Counted from the first letter of the stretch, positions 42,452-52,043 are shown. The stretch is 64,000 nt of DNA from Spirosoma fluviale (GCF_900230225.1 NZ_OCNH01000001.1:1736001-1800000); one strand, 5' to 3'. The notes: generated by a model from the sequence alone, not told the origin. Translations and numbers: made by a program.

Positions 42452-43660
42452 TTAGTCCACGTTTACCTTGATGACCTCGGCCGATTTTTCTACGGCCTGC
42501 GTAAAGTCGGCGATCAGGTCAGAAATAGCTTCCAGGCCAACCGAAATGCGGATCAAACCGGGTGTGATACCCAACGCGGCTTTTTCCTCGGGCTTCAGTT
42601 TCGCATGGGTTGTGGTGTTAGGGTTCGTGACAATGGTCCGCGAATCGCCCAGGTTGGACGAAAGCGTTGGAATCGTCAGTGCATCGAAGAAGGCTTTTAC
42701 GCGTTCGAAACCACCTTCCAACTCAATAGTAACAATGGCACCGCCCGCGCTCATCTGCTTCTTCGCCAGCTCGAATTGAGGGTGGGAGGGAAGAAACGGA
42801 TACAATACCCGCTCCACATCGGCATGACCGTCGAGCGCTTCGGCGAGTTGCAGGGCATTGCGGCAGTGGCGTTCCATGCGAAGGTCCAGCGTTTCCAGGC
42901 TCTTCGACAAAACCCAGGCATTGAACGGCGACAATGACGGGCCGGTATGCCGGGCGAAAAACCGAATTGGCTGTATGAGATCAGCACGACCGACTACGAT
43001 ACCGCCCAGTACGCGCCCCTGACCATCCATGTATTTAGTGGCTGAGTGTATGGATAAATCGGCTCCGAGGTCGAGAGGTGTTTGCAGAATGGGCGTGGCA
43101 AAGCAGTTATCGACGTTCAGGATAAAGCCGTATTTCGCTTTCAGGCGGGCCAGCATTTCCAGGTCAACCAGCTCCAGGCCGGGGTTGGAGGGCGTCTCCA
43201 GATACACCATACGGGCGACCTGCCTTCCGTTGTTGGGCTGTATGGCCGCTTCCCACTCGGCTTCGGTGGCCGTGGCGTCGACGTACGTATGGGTAATCCC
43301 CCATTTGCTTAAAATCTGGGTAATGATCTGGTGAGCAGAGCCAAATAAAGCCCGGCAGGCAACCAGGTGATCACCGGATTTAAGCAGAGCAGCCATGCTG
43401 GCAAAAACTGCGGCCATACCGGTGCCGGTAGCAATACCGTCTTCGGCATTTTCGAGCATACAGACCTTCTCGACAAACTCCGTAACGTTGGGGTTCGAGA
43501 AGCGGGAATAGATGTTTCCCTCTTCCGTTTCTTCAAACAGTGCTTTTCCCTGCTCGGCGCTCTCGAAGGTGAAGCTGGATGTTAAATATAAAGGAACGGA
43601 GTGCTCCCGATTGCCGGATTTATCCGTCTGTATCCGAATCGCTTTGGTTTGTTTTTCCAT
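42452..43660 (-). CDS. metZ: PLP-dependent O-succinylhomoserine sulfhydrylase-like enzyme
   Basis: I start it at the ATG at 43660 (MEKQTKAIRIQTDKSGN) rather than a GTG at 43690, which lies in a hairpin. The 402-residue enzyme has SRFSNPNVTEFVEKV, the PLP-binding SIHSATKYMDGQGRV (Schiff-base Lys), and LETPSNPGLELVDL. It belongs to the Cys/Met metabolism family and most likely makes homocysteine from an acylated homoserine and sulfide. Cystathionine gamma-synthase or methionine gamma-lyase activity cannot be ruled out. It is downstream of a TauE-type exporter in one unit. Confidence 0.85.
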   Translation of the reverse strand: MEKQTKAIRIQTDKSGNREHSVPLYLTSSFTFESAEQGKALFEETEEGNIYSRFSNPNVTEFVEKVCMLENAEDGIATGTGMAAVFASMAALLKSGDHLVACRALFGSAHQIITQILSKWGITHTYVDATATEAEWEAAIQPNNGRQVARMVYLETPSNPGLELVDLEMLARLKAKYGFILNVDNCFATPILQTPLDLGADLSIHSATKYMDGQGRVLGGIVVGRADLIQPIRFFARHTGPSLSPFNAWVLSKSLETLDLRMERHCRNALQLAEALDGHADVERVLYPFLPSHPQFELAKKQMSAGGAIVTIELEGGFERVKAFFDALTIPTLSSNLGDSRTIVTNPNTTTHAKLKPEEKAALGITPGLIRISVGLEAISDLIADFTQAVEKSAEVIKVNVD

Positions 43661-43663
43661 ATT

Positions 43664-43727
43664 GTCTGGGCCAAGCTCTGGCTTGGCCACTAGAAATTAA
43701 TGAGCCAAGCCAGAGCTTGGCCCAGAC
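43664..43727. repeat. 24-bp perfect inverted repeat between tauE-like gene and metZ
   Basis: GTCTGGGCCAAGCTCTGGC... (43664-43687) pairs exactly with 43704-43727, loop 16 bases. It begins 3 bases upstream of the metZ start codon and ends 1 base from the tauE-like stop. On the transcript it would be a strong stem right before the metZ start and may reduce read-through or ribosome access. Confidence 0.8.
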
Positions 43728-43728
43728 G

Positions 43729-44796
43729 TTAAAAGAACTTAATAATTTTTCGCAAACTTACGAGGATCACCACAATTCCGACGAGGATCATCATGGTTTT
43801 TATGGGTAATTTCTGGGATAAACGGGCCGCTATCGGAGCCGCAATCATACCACCCAAAATCAGGCCCAGAATAACCATTCCGTAGTTGTCCAGCCCGGCA
43901 TACAGAGCGAATACGACCGATGACGCAAACGAGACAAAGAACTCCGCCAGATTGACCGACCCAATCGTATAACGAGGGTGCCGACCCGAGGCAATGAGGG
44001 TTGAGTTAACAATGGGCCCCCAACCGCCACCTCCAATGGCATCGACAAACCCGCCAAACCAGGCCAGCAGACCAATTTGACGAACGGGCTTTTTCTTGGT
44101 TTGTTTGGCCAGAGCTTTCTTTAAAATCAGGATGCCCAAAATGGCCGTGTAAACCGAAATGGCGGGACTTAGGTATTGAGCTACAATCTCCATGTCGGCC
44201 AGCTTGGTGATTAAAAAAGCACCGAGCGCAGCACCAATAACCCCCGGAATCAGGATAATCTTAAACAATCGGCTGTTTACGTTGCCAAATTTCAGGTGCA
44301 TATACCCCGACACGCCACTGGTGAAAATCTCGGAACTGTGTACGCTGGCCGTGGCAAACAGGGGGCTAATGCCAACGCTGGTCAGGAAGGTTGTGGCCGT
44401 AACGCCATAGGCCATGCCCAGGGCACCATCAATCATCTGGGCCACAAAACCAGCCATGATGAAGTAAAAAATATCGGGCGTGAGGTCGATGGTACTGGCC
44501 AGAAGCGTTAGCCGATCCAGCGTAAAGTAACTGAACAGCAAATGCCCGACCAGCATCAAGGCCAGCGCCGAAAAAACGTAAATCGCAATTTCGGTCCGGT
44601 TCCGTCGACGAAGTAATGGACTGGGTGCGTCGGTCTGTACGCTGGCAGTGGGGAAAGCGGTCCGTATGATAGCTGCCTGTGATGAGGCATTCTCTCCCTG
44701 AATCGTGATCGTTAGCCCATTCAGGTCAAGCTCTGGATTGGGAGTGGTGAGCGAATCAGAGCTTGAATCGGTTGCAGAGACAATCCGCTGGGACAT
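43729..44796 (-). CDS. TauE/SafE (TSUP)-family membrane transporter
   Basis: This 355-residue protein has a soluble N-terminal stretch of about 75 residues and then eight or so hydrophobic segments. MIDGALGMAYGVTATTFL and FGGFVDAIGGGGWGPIVNSTL are the two internal repeats of the TSUP family, which exports sulfite or organosulfur anions. Its place in front of metZ and near cysNDH suggests it handles sulfite or a sulfonate. The N-terminal extension, with Ser/Thr-rich sequence, is longer than usual. Confidence 0.88.
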   Translation of the reverse strand: MSQRIVSATDSSSDSLTTPNPELDLNGLTITIQGENASSQAAIIRTAFPTASVQTDAPSPLLRRRNRTEIAIYVFSALALMLVGHLLFSYFTLDRLTLLASTIDLTPDIFYFIMAGFVAQMIDGALGMAYGVTATTFLTSVGISPLFATASVHSSEIFTSGVSGYMHLKFGNVNSRLFKIILIPGVIGAALGAFLITKLADMEIVAQYLSPAISVYTAILGILILKKALAKQTKKKPVRQIGLLAWFGGFVDAIGGGGWGPIVNSTLIASGRHPRYTIGSVNLAEFFVSFASSVVFALYAGLDNYGMVILGLILGGMIAAPIAARLSQKLPIKTMMILVGIVVILVSLRKIIKFF

Positions 44797-44919
44797 AAGG
44801 TATAAACTCTATAGAGTTAATGGATTAATTCTCTTATGAAAAACGGCACAGATACGTGCCGCGGAGTTTACTAATGATTTGTTGGCTTAAATAACTGCCA
44901 ACCTTGTTGAGAAGTGCCC
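44797..44919 (-). promoter_or_regulatory. Structured leader with attenuator before tauE/metZ
   Basis: Read on the - strand, the leader of about 115 bases shows a first stem GTTGGC/GCCAAC (44902-44897 with 44886-44881) with loop AGTTATTTAA. The AGTT of that loop can pair with AACT about 21 bases later, giving a possible pseudoknot. A GC-rich stem CGGCAC/GTGCCG (44861-44844) followed by TTTTT then lies about 40 bases before the start codon. A stem with a U-run inside a leader is the form of a transcription attenuator or riboswitch. I could not match it to a SAM-I or SAM-II consensus. Confidence 0.5.
44838..44861 (-). terminator. Intrinsic terminator inside the tauE/metZ leader
   Basis: CGGCAC-GTATCT-GTGCCG followed by TTTTTC on the - strand lies between the predicted promoter and the start codon of the gene it would precede. 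The stem is 6 bp, modest but all G/C at the ends, and the T-run follows at once. Confidence 0.6.
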
Positions 44920-44951
44920 CAAAGGTACGAAAAGGAACTCAATAGATGCAA
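44920..44951 (-). promoter_or_regulatory. Promoter-like boxes for the tauE/metZ unit
   Basis: On the - strand TACCTTTG (44927-44920) fits the TAnnTTTG -7 element. TTG at 44951-44949 lies 21 bases upstream, a suitable -33 element for Bacteroidota sigma-A. It sits after the stop of the DUF819 gene, so the sulfur genes would have their own start. Confidence 0.5.
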
Positions 44952-44970
44952 GCCAACGCCATTAAACCGC

Positions 44971-46122
44971 TTAGCCTGCCCGCAAAACTTCAGCAACCAA
45001 AATGCCCAGATAGGTACCAATCGCATTCCCCAGAGTACCAATCAGCACAGCAGGCAATTGCAAGTCGGGCCGATTGAGGCTCTTGGCTAAAGCCAGCGCG
45101 GAGGTTGCGCCACCAATATTGGCCTGAGAGGCAATACTTAGCACATCCCAATCCTGTTTGAAAAAAGCACCCACGCCGAATACGATAAGGGCATGAATAA
45201 GCACCAGGGTTACGATAATTCCGAAGAGAATGATGGCCAGTTGACCATCATGCAGCAGGGTGGCGATATCGCAATAGGCACCGATAACTGCCAGAAAAAT
45301 ATAAATACCGAACAGTCCGAGCAACCGACTTCCCCGCAGTCTGTTAACTAAGCGAAATTGTGCCAGTGCCAGAGCAAGGGTGGTCAGGATCAAAACGAAG
45401 GGAATGGTTGGGAATAGGGTAGTGAGTTGTTTCGATAGAAAAATTGCGCCAAAGCCTAATGCCAGCAACAGAGACAGATCGAAAGGACTCATAGTTTCGG
45501 CATCGGCAAAGGGATCGGCCGCTGGGGTGGTATTGATAACCTGAGCAGCTGAATCCGTTGCCTGCTGTCTTGGAAACCGACTTTGCAGAAAGCGCGGCAA
45601 GGCCAGGGTTGCGGCCATCCAAAGGGCTGTCAGAATATTGTCGGCCGCTGTAGAGGCAACAAATAGGTTACCTGCTTTAGACACACCGTAATGCAGGGCA
45701 ACCGCATGAAAGTTGACGCTGCCGCCAATGTACGTTCCGGTAAACATACCCGCCAGGGCATAGTATAACTTTCCCACGGTTTGCGGGGCCGAAAAAATCC
45801 AGAAACTCGTGAAGACACCAACAATTGTTCCCAAAGAACCAACCAGAAACATCGTTACCATCGGCAGCCCAGCCCGGCGTAAGTCTTTCAAATTGACACT
45901 GAGCAGCAGAAGGAACAATGAAAAAGGTGCTATGTACCCAAAAATGCCCTCATAAACAGGTGTTTCTGTAGTGGGTATAAGGTGTAGATTAGCCTCAATG
46001 GCGGTTAGAATAATGACCAGTAGGGCTGTTCCAATATGACGAAATCCGGGTTTTCGAGTGAGCCATTCGCAGACAACAATATTCAAACAAAGGATAAACA
46101 GGATAAATAGTGAATTGGCCAC
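44971..46122 (-). CDS. DUF819-family membrane protein
   Basis: This 383-residue protein has about ten membrane helices. GKLYYALAGMFTGTYIGGSVNF and AADNILTALWMAATLALP are typical of DUF819 proteins, and the C-terminal half repeats the theme with ASQANIGGATSALALAKSLNRP. DUF819 proteins resemble CPA/BASS-type secondary carriers by inverted repeats. The substrate is unknown. It lies upstream of the tauE unit in the same direction, but with a separate promoter in between. Confidence 0.8.
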   Translation of the reverse strand: MANSLFILFILCLNIVVCEWLTRKPGFRHIGTALLVIILTAIEANLHLIPTTETPVYEGIFGYIAPFSLFLLLLSVNLKDLRRAGLPMVTMFLVGSLGTIVGVFTSFWIFSAPQTVGKLYYALAGMFTGTYIGGSVNFHAVALHYGVSKAGNLFVASTAADNILTALWMAATLALPRFLQSRFPRQQATDSAAQVINTTPAADPFADAETMSPFDLSLLLALGFGAIFLSKQLTTLFPTIPFVLILTTLALALAQFRLVNRLRGSRLLGLFGIYIFLAVIGAYCDIATLLHDGQLAIILFGIIVTLVLIHALIVFGVGAFFKQDWDVLSIASQANIGGATSALALAKSLNRPDLQLPAVLIGTLGNAIGTYLGILVAEVLRAG

Positions 46123-46320
46123 AATAACTGTTTGTATAAAATACTTAATGAGTGTTCGAATGTAACTGGTATTCTTAGTAAGTACGTCCCGAAGCTACGA
46201 AATAACATAGTGCTCTGCTCAACATATGTAAAATATTGATGGCTTTAAAGTGATATATGCGAAACAAATACTTACTTTGCACTAAATTTTATTATAGATT
46301 TTTATCTTAACTTACAAAAA

Positions 46321-49300
46321 ATGAACAGAAAATTACTATTATTCGTATGGTTGTTTTTTAGTATTACCAGTTTGGTATTTGCTCAGGAACAAGCCGTTAC
46401 GGGAAAGGTGACCGATGGTGAGGGTACGCCGATTCCAGGTGCCAGTGTTGTACTGAAGGGGCGGGCGGTAGGTACAAATACGGATGCTACCGGGAGCTTT
46501 AAGCTAAACGCACCAGCCAATGGAACGCTCATCTTCAGTTTTATCGGATTCACCACGCAGGAAGTAGCAATTGGTAACCGATCTGTTGTAAATGTGCAGC
46601 TAGCCGATGGTAATCAACAACTCGATGAGGTGATTGTAACCGGACTTGCAACCAGCGTGAAACGCTCCAATTCAGCCAATGCGGTTGCCAGTCTATCCGC
46701 TAAACAACTTACTGGAGTGACCACACCCGTAACCACCGATGGCGCCATGCAGGGTAAACTGGCGGGAGCCAATATTCAGGCCAATGGTTCGGTACCAGGT
46801 GGCGGTTTTAACGTACAATTGAGAGGTGTTTCCACGCTGGGTTCGTCGGCCTCACAACCGCTATATATTGTTGATGGTGTTTACATTGACAATGGTCAGT
46901 ATTCAAGCGGTCGTTCGGAGGCTAATAAAGCCGGCGCCGGTTCATCGACCGCTTCGCAGGATAACAACGGTAACCGCCTGGCCGACCTGAATCCTGACGA
47001 TATTGAAAGCATGGAAGTGCTGAAAGGATCGTCAGCAGCCGCTATTTATGGAACCCGCGCCAACGCTGGGGTTATCATCATTACCACCAAGCGGGGTAAA
47101 GGCGGACGGACGAATGTATCGTTTGGTCAGGATTTGGGTGTTTCCAATGCATACAGTTACTATGGTGGAGCCGACTGGACCGCCGACAAACTGACCAATC
47201 ATTTTTCGGCAGCTGACGTTTCGAAGCTACAGGCCGCCAAGCAGAATGGTACCTATACGGATTGGGAACGGGTAATTTATGGCGAAACCGGTTCGATCAA
47301 AAACACCCACCTGAGCGTAACGGGTGGTAACGAGAAAACTAAATTCTACGTAAACGGCAGCGCTTCGAACGAAACAGGTATCATCAAAAATACGGGTTTT
47401 ACCCGCTATTCGATCCGGGCCAACATTGATCATAAACTTAATAACTGGATTGACTTTGGTATCTCGACAAACTACGTCAATTCGAACAATGACCGGGGCT
47501 GGACAGGTAACGATAACTCAAACATCAACTACGGTTATTCGCTGCCGTATACCAAGCCCTACACCAATCTGTACCCGGACGCAACCGGCGTTTATCCGGA
47601 CAATGACGCCAGTGTAGGCGAAAACCCACTGGCCATTCGTGACCGGGCCATTAACAACCAGAAAGTGAATCGCTTCATTCAGGGATTCAACGCCAATTTC
47701 CGGCTCATCAACAACGCAACGACTTCGCTGACCATTAAAGTAAATGGCGGCCTTGACTACCAGAGCGGCTTTGCTACCATCTGGCTGCCCACCGATTTAC
47801 AGTCGCAGCGGCAGGAGGCTAATCCCGGTTTCGCTCAGGATACGCGCACTGAAGTGTACAATTCGAACATTCAGGTGGCTGGGGTATTGACCCATGCCGC
47901 AATGGGTGGCAAACTTAACCTGACATCGTCGGCGGGGGTTGTCCGTCTGCATCGGGACTTTAACTACAACTATGTGCGTGGACAAAAATTACCCGTGGGT
48001 GTGTCTAACCCGGCTCGGGGCGGTGTACAGTCGATTGCTGCTGAATACCAGCGCAATACGGACGTTGGTATCTTTGCCCAGCAGGAAGCTAACTACGATG
48101 ACAAAGTCATTGGAACCGTCGGGATTCGTTTCGATAAATCGGACCTGAACGGCAACAACTTCGATAAGTATTACGCATTCCCCAAAGCATCGCTGGCCGT
48201 TAACCTGACCCGTTTTGGGAACTGGGCGGCTGCTTCCTCAGGTGCTATTAGTGCCCTCAAACCACGGATTGCCTATGGGGCAACGGCTGGTTTGCCAAGC
48301 TGGGGAACGCCGTATTCGCAATTAGGTTCGACCGGTATTGGCGGGTTGAGCGGCTTACAGCCTTCAACGGTATTAGGAAATAATCAGATTAAGCCGGAAC
48401 GCGCTACCGAACTGGAATATGGTCTGGACTTTGGCTTGTTCAATAACCGGATCACCGGCGAATTTACCTTGTATAACAAGAAAGTGTTCGACCTGATTCA
48501 GCCATTAACCACAGCTCCAACCACGGGAGTTACGTCTACCAACATCAACGCAGCCGATTTAGTGAACCGGGGTCTTGAGTTAACCATCGGCGCTGAGGTT
48601 ATCCGCAGCAAAGCCGTTACCTGGTTCGTTCAGCCGATCTTTTGGTTTAACCGTTCCGAAATCACTCGTCTGGATATTCCGGAGCGCCTGACCGGTGGCT
48701 TTGGGGCTACGTTTGGCCAGTGGCGCGTAAAACAGGGGTATTCACCAACCCAGATCGTGGGCCAGCCTCGCACATTACCAACAACCGACCCCGGCTACGC
48801 ATCATCCTGGACGAGCTATGGCGATCAGCAGCCTAAATACGAATTCTCGCTCAATCAGCGGGTTACCTTCCTGAAAAACTTCGAGTTTTCAGCTTTGCTG
48901 CACTATCGGCACAAGTTCACCGTTGTTTCGCTGCAACGCGTTTTGTGGGATGAAGGCGGTAACACGTCCGACTGGAACAGCACGAGCTTAGGCTTGACGG
49001 ATGGGGGGAAAGCACCTGGTACGGGTGAGCAGGTGGCACCAAATGGTATTGCCCGTCAGAATGTGAATGGGCTGGATGCCAATGGTGTCCCTCGCGAAGG
49101 CTATAACCCGTCGATTGCCAGTTTCCTGAAAATGCGTGAAGTTTCGTTGTACTACCGTGTACCAAAAGCGGTGCTTGGCTCGGCTTTCCGTAACGTCATT
49201 CAGGGTGTTCGCATCGGTGTATCGGGTACAAACCTGCTGCGCTGGACGGATTACAAAGCGGGTTACGATCCGGAGAACTCTAACTTTGGTTCGCTGGCGC

Positions 49301-49374
49301 TGGGTAGTGGTGTCGACATCGGTAGCGCGCCCCTGGCCCGTCGGATGATGGTTCACATTGCCATCGACTTATAA
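46321..49374 (+). CDS. SusC/RagA-family TonB-dependent outer-membrane transporter
   Basis: This 1017-residue protein has a signal peptide (residues 1-21), a carboxypeptidase-like domain (VTGKVTDGEGTPIPGASVVLKG), a TonB-box-like QQLDEVIVTGLA, and a plug with QLRGVSTLGSSASQPLYIVDGV and MEVLKGSSAAAIYGTRANAGVIIITTK. The beta-barrel follows and ends in RMMVHIAIDL. It imports a ligand captured by the SusD partner, powered by TonB. No glycoside hydrolase is adjacent. A divergent promoter region of 198 bases separates it from DUF819, with a loose TTACTTTG box at 46272-46279. Confidence 0.92.
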   Translation: MNRKLLLFVWLFFSITSLVFAQEQAVTGKVTDGEGTPIPGASVVLKGRAVGTNTDATGSFKLNAPANGTLIFSFIGFTTQEVAIGNRSVVNVQLADGNQQLDEVIVTGLATSVKRSNSANAVASLSAKQLTGVTTPVTTDGAMQGKLAGANIQANGSVPGGGFNVQLRGVSTLGSSASQPLYIVDGVYIDNGQYSSGRSEANKAGAGSSTASQDNNGNRLADLNPDDIESMEVLKGSSAAAIYGTRANAGVIIITTKRGKGGRTNVSFGQDLGVSNAYSYYGGADWTADKLTNHFSAADVSKLQAAKQNGTYTDWERVIYGETGSIKNTHLSVTGGNEKTKFYVNGSASNETGIIKNTGFTRYSIRANIDHKLNNWIDFGISTNYVNSNNDRGWTGNDNSNINYGYSLPYTKPYTNLYPDATGVYPDNDASVGENPLAIRDRAINNQKVNRFIQGFNANFRLINNATTSLTIKVNGGLDYQSGFATIWLPTDLQSQRQEANPGFAQDTRTEVYNSNIQVAGVLTHAAMGGKLNLTSSAGVVRLHRDFNYNYVRGQKLPVGVSNPARGGVQSIAAEYQRNTDVGIFAQQEANYDDKVIGTVGIRFDKSDLNGNNFDKYYAFPKASLAVNLTRFGNWAAASSGAISALKPRIAYGATAGLPSWGTPYSQLGSTGIGGLSGLQPSTVLGNNQIKPERATELEYGLDFGLFNNRITGEFTLYNKKVFDLIQPLTTAPTTGVTSTNINAADLVNRGLELTIGAEVIRSKAVTWFVQPIFWFNRSEITRLDIPERLTGGFGATFGQWRVKQGYSPTQIVGQPRTLPTTDPGYASSWTSYGDQQPKYEFSLNQRVTFLKNFEFSALLHYRHKFTVVSLQRVLWDEGGNTSDWNSTSLGLTDGGKAPGTGEQVAPNGIARQNVNGLDANGVPREGYNPSIASFLKMREVSLYYRVPKAVLGSAFRNVIQGVRIGVSGTNLLRWTDYKAGYDPENSNFGSLALGSGVDIGSAPLARRMMVHIAIDL

Positions 49375-49446
49375 CCAGCTTGCGGGGTAACCCGGCAGGG
49401 TTCGAAAAATCCAGACATCTCTGACAATTCAAATTTCGTTTTCTAT

Positions 49447-50775
49447 ATGAAATTCATTCGATATTCACTTTTAACGGCTGTAGCTCTTGTGGGGCTGAAT
49501 GCCTGTAATCCGCTCAAAACCGACTTAGTCATTGACCCTAACTTCCCATCGGTGGGGTCAGTTACCAACAATGCCACCAAAGGACAGTTGGATGCCTTAG
49601 CCGTTGGGCAGTTTTCATTGGCCCGAAACGGGTTGTCCTCTTATTTGCAGGTTGTTGGTACGATTGGTAAAGAACTGTTCAACTTCAATACCACCGAATC
49701 CCGCTGGATGACGGAGTTAAATGGTCTTCGTCCGATTGATAACTCGGCTTTCTACAATAGAGCAACAACCGACTTTGGCTTACCTGTTCGGCAGGCCAAC
49801 ATTGTTATTGCCTCGCTAAACGCAACCACTTCCGTTACTGATCAGCAGAAAAACGGCTATCGGGGCATGGCAAATACCTTCAAAGGCCTGGCTTACCTGT
49901 ATATGCTGAATGCACAGGGTAGCAACGGCGTTCGCTTGAGCGTTGAAGATCCCTTTAAGCCAAGTAAAGCGGCAACGTATGCCGAGTCGCTGACGGGTAT
50001 TGCCAAGATTCTGGACGACGGCGCCAGCCAGCTCGATCAGGCGGGTGCGTCATTTGCCTTTCCGGTGCCTGCGGGCTTTAATGGATTTAATACCCCCGCT
50101 ACGTTCAAGCAGTTCAACCGGGCTCTTGCCCTACGGGTAGCGATCTATCAGGCCGACTGGGCCAAGGCAGCTACCTTACTTTCCCAAACGTTTTACAGCG
50201 CGAGTGGAAGTTTGACTGCCGGGCCACAGTATACCTTCAGCCCAACTCCGCCCGATTTCGCCAACCCGCTCATCAATACGGCAACGATCCGGATTGTGGG
50301 AATTCAGAAAATGTGGGATGAAATCGAGGCTGGCGACAAGCGTATCGCCAAAGTGCGGGTACTGGCCGATCCGGCGACCTACAGCTCCGGTGTGACGTAC
50401 ACGACCAAATATATTCAGAACATATACAACTCCGGCACCGACCCCGTCCCCATTATTCGCAACGAAGAACTGGTCCTGATTGCCGCCGAAATAGCTGCTC
50501 AGCAGAACAATGCGGCCGAAGCCACCAAGAACATCAACATTGTTCGGACGGCGGCCGGGCTTCCGGCATACGCTGGCGCGACGACGAAAGATGCGCTCAT
50601 CAATGCCATTCTGAAAGAGCGGATGTATTCGCTGTTTTACGAAGGTCACCGCTGGGTAGATATGCGCCGGTACAACAAATTGGGTGAGATTGCTTTGCCG
50701 GTCTCGACCATGAAGGTGCTGGAGCGTCTGGAGAAACCCGTTGCCGAAGTGAACTGGGATTTACAGAATCCGTAA
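49447..50775 (+). CDS. SusD/RagB-family ligand-binding lipoprotein
   Basis: This 442-residue protein starts with a lipoprotein signal (LTAVALVGLNAC, Cys near residue 20). It has the helical TPR-like region (KNGYRGMANTFKGLAYLYMLNA) and ends with the SusD hallmark IRNEELVLIAAEIAAQQNN and ILKERMYSLFYEGHRWVDMRRYNKL. It forms the lid of the SusC transporter at the cell surface. It is on the short side for a SusD, so the ligand-binding insertions are small. It starts 72 bases after susC. Confidence 0.88.
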   Translation: MKFIRYSLLTAVALVGLNACNPLKTDLVIDPNFPSVGSVTNNATKGQLDALAVGQFSLARNGLSSYLQVVGTIGKELFNFNTTESRWMTELNGLRPIDNSAFYNRATTDFGLPVRQANIVIASLNATTSVTDQQKNGYRGMANTFKGLAYLYMLNAQGSNGVRLSVEDPFKPSKAATYAESLTGIAKILDDGASQLDQAGASFAFPVPAGFNGFNTPATFKQFNRALALRVAIYQADWAKAATLLSQTFYSASGSLTAGPQYTFSPTPPDFANPLINTATIRIVGIQKMWDEIEAGDKRIAKVRVLADPATYSSGVTYTTKYIQNIYNSGTDPVPIIRNEELVLIAAEIAAQQNNAAEATKNINIVRTAAGLPAYAGATTKDALINAILKERMYSLFYEGHRWVDMRRYNKLGEIALPVSTMKVLERLEKPVAEVNWDLQNP

Positions 50776-50794
50776 ACGGTTTTTTGTAGCCAGT

Positions 50795-50853
50795 AGTCAA
50801 TAAAGCAGCAAGGGCGTTGGGATTATCCCGACGCCCTTGCTGCTTTATTGACT
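50795..50853. terminator. Long hairpin between convergent susD-like and peptidase genes
   Basis: A 28-bp stem with one mismatch (50795-50822 with 50826-50853) and a 3-base loop contains AAAGCAGCAAGGGCGT. The right arm touches the stop codon of the peptidase gene. It probably protects or ends both transcripts; the T content at the outer end is low. Confidence 0.75.
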
Positions 50854-52043
50854 TACTCGCCTGCCATAGGATCCGGTTTTCCGTCCGGATCGCCGGTAAC
50901 GGTGCCGTGGGTGGGCAGGTTGTTACCCCGGATCAGCAATAAACCCGCTACGTGAGGAGCGGCCATGGATGTGCCACTCAGGGTCGCGTACTTTCCATCC
51001 TTGTAGGTAGACGTAATGCGAACGCCATATGCACACACGTCGACGCTGCTGCCAAAATTGGAAAACGACGCAAACTGATTCTTACTGTCCATGGCCGAGA
51101 CGGTAAACACATTCGTGTGGTTGACCCGGGCGGGGGAGTAATTATTGCTGTTCTTGCCATCGTTGCCCGACGCAACAGCGAACAAAATGCCCAGATTCGC
51201 GGCCTGGGTAATGGCCCGGTCGAGTGCTGCCGACGTACCCTCGCCACCCAGACTCAGGTTAACCACATCACCGGACTTGCCGTTCTGCGCCACGTAATTT
51301 ACGGCCTGAATAATACCCGATAAGCGGCCTTCTCCTTCATCGTCCAGAACCCGGAGAGATACTAAAGTAGCCCCAGACGCAACCCCCGTTATGCCGACGC
51401 TATTATTTTTTGCCCCAATGACACCCGCTACGTGGGTGCCGTGTCCATTGTCATCGTCGGCGGAGGTTTGCCCGCTTACAAAAGACCGGCTGCGGTTGGT
51501 ATCCACATTCAGGTCGGGGTGGTCGAGGTCGATGCCCGTATCAATAATCCAGGCTGTTTTGGTTGGTTGCAGATCACCGCGACCGTAGCCCGTTTGTTTT
51601 ACATTCCAGGTTAGGGTAGAGGTCGTGGTTACATCGACACAGTTACACATAGCCATGATCCGGTCGGGTTCAACGGCGGCTACCGACGGATCTTGCCGTA
51701 GTTTTTGGGATTCGCTTTCGGTGAGATGGGCAAGGAAGGTTGTCTGCTCACCCGCTGCCAGAACAGTTGCCTGTCGATTCGCCACGCTATACGTATTGAG
51801 CAGCGATTCGGCCAGCGCTTCCGTGGCGGCAAGGCGGGCATTGAGCGCCACCGGCAGCGATTGCGTTGGCTGATAGGTAACGATGTACTCACCGGCAATG
51901 GCAACCCCATTATTGGAGGATGCTTTCACCAGACAGTCGGGCGAGATGGTAGGGGCTACATTACTATCGTTTTGGCAGGCAAACAGGCCAATGCCAAGCA
52001 GGGCGACGTTGGTAAGCGTCGCGAGGGATAAAAAACGTCGCAT
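50853..52043 (-). CDS. S8 (subtilisin-like) peptidase, lipoprotein
   Basis: This 396-residue protein has a lipobox (VALLGIGLFACQ), an inhibitor-I9-like propeptide (AGEYIVTYQP to AVEPDRIM), and the S8 domain with the catalytic Asp in AWIIDTGIDLDHPD, His in NGHGTHVAGVIGA and Ser in LSGTSMAAPHVAG, plus ASGNDGKNSN for the oxyanion hole. It is likely held at the outer membrane after export and cleaves peptides outside the cell. It is convergent with the SusCD pair, which could mean shared peptide use, though nothing proves it. Confidence 0.9.
   Translation of the reverse strand: MRRFLSLATLTNVALLGIGLFACQNDSNVAPTISPDCLVKASSNNGVAIAGEYIVTYQPTQSLPVALNARLAATEALAESLLNTYSVANRQATVLAAGEQTTFLAHLTESESQKLRQDPSVAAVEPDRIMAMCNCVDVTTTSTLTWNVKQTGYGRGDLQPTKTAWIIDTGIDLDHPDLNVDTNRSRSFVSGQTSADDDNGHGTHVAGVIGAKNNSVGITGVASGATLVSLRVLDDEGEGRLSGIIQAVNYVAQNGKSGDVVNLSLGGEGTSAALDRAITQAANLGILFAVASGNDGKNSNNYSPARVNHTNVFTVSAMDSKNQFASFSNFGSSVDVCAYGVRITSTYKDGKYATLSGTSMAAPHVAGLLLIRGNNLPTHGTVTGDPDGKPDPMAGE

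Noticed and set aside
44797..44919. Assignment of the tauE/metZ leader to a known SAM riboswitch class
   Set aside because: I looked for the SAM-I core and the SAM-II pseudoknot pattern and neither fits well, so I keep it only as an unclassified structured leader.
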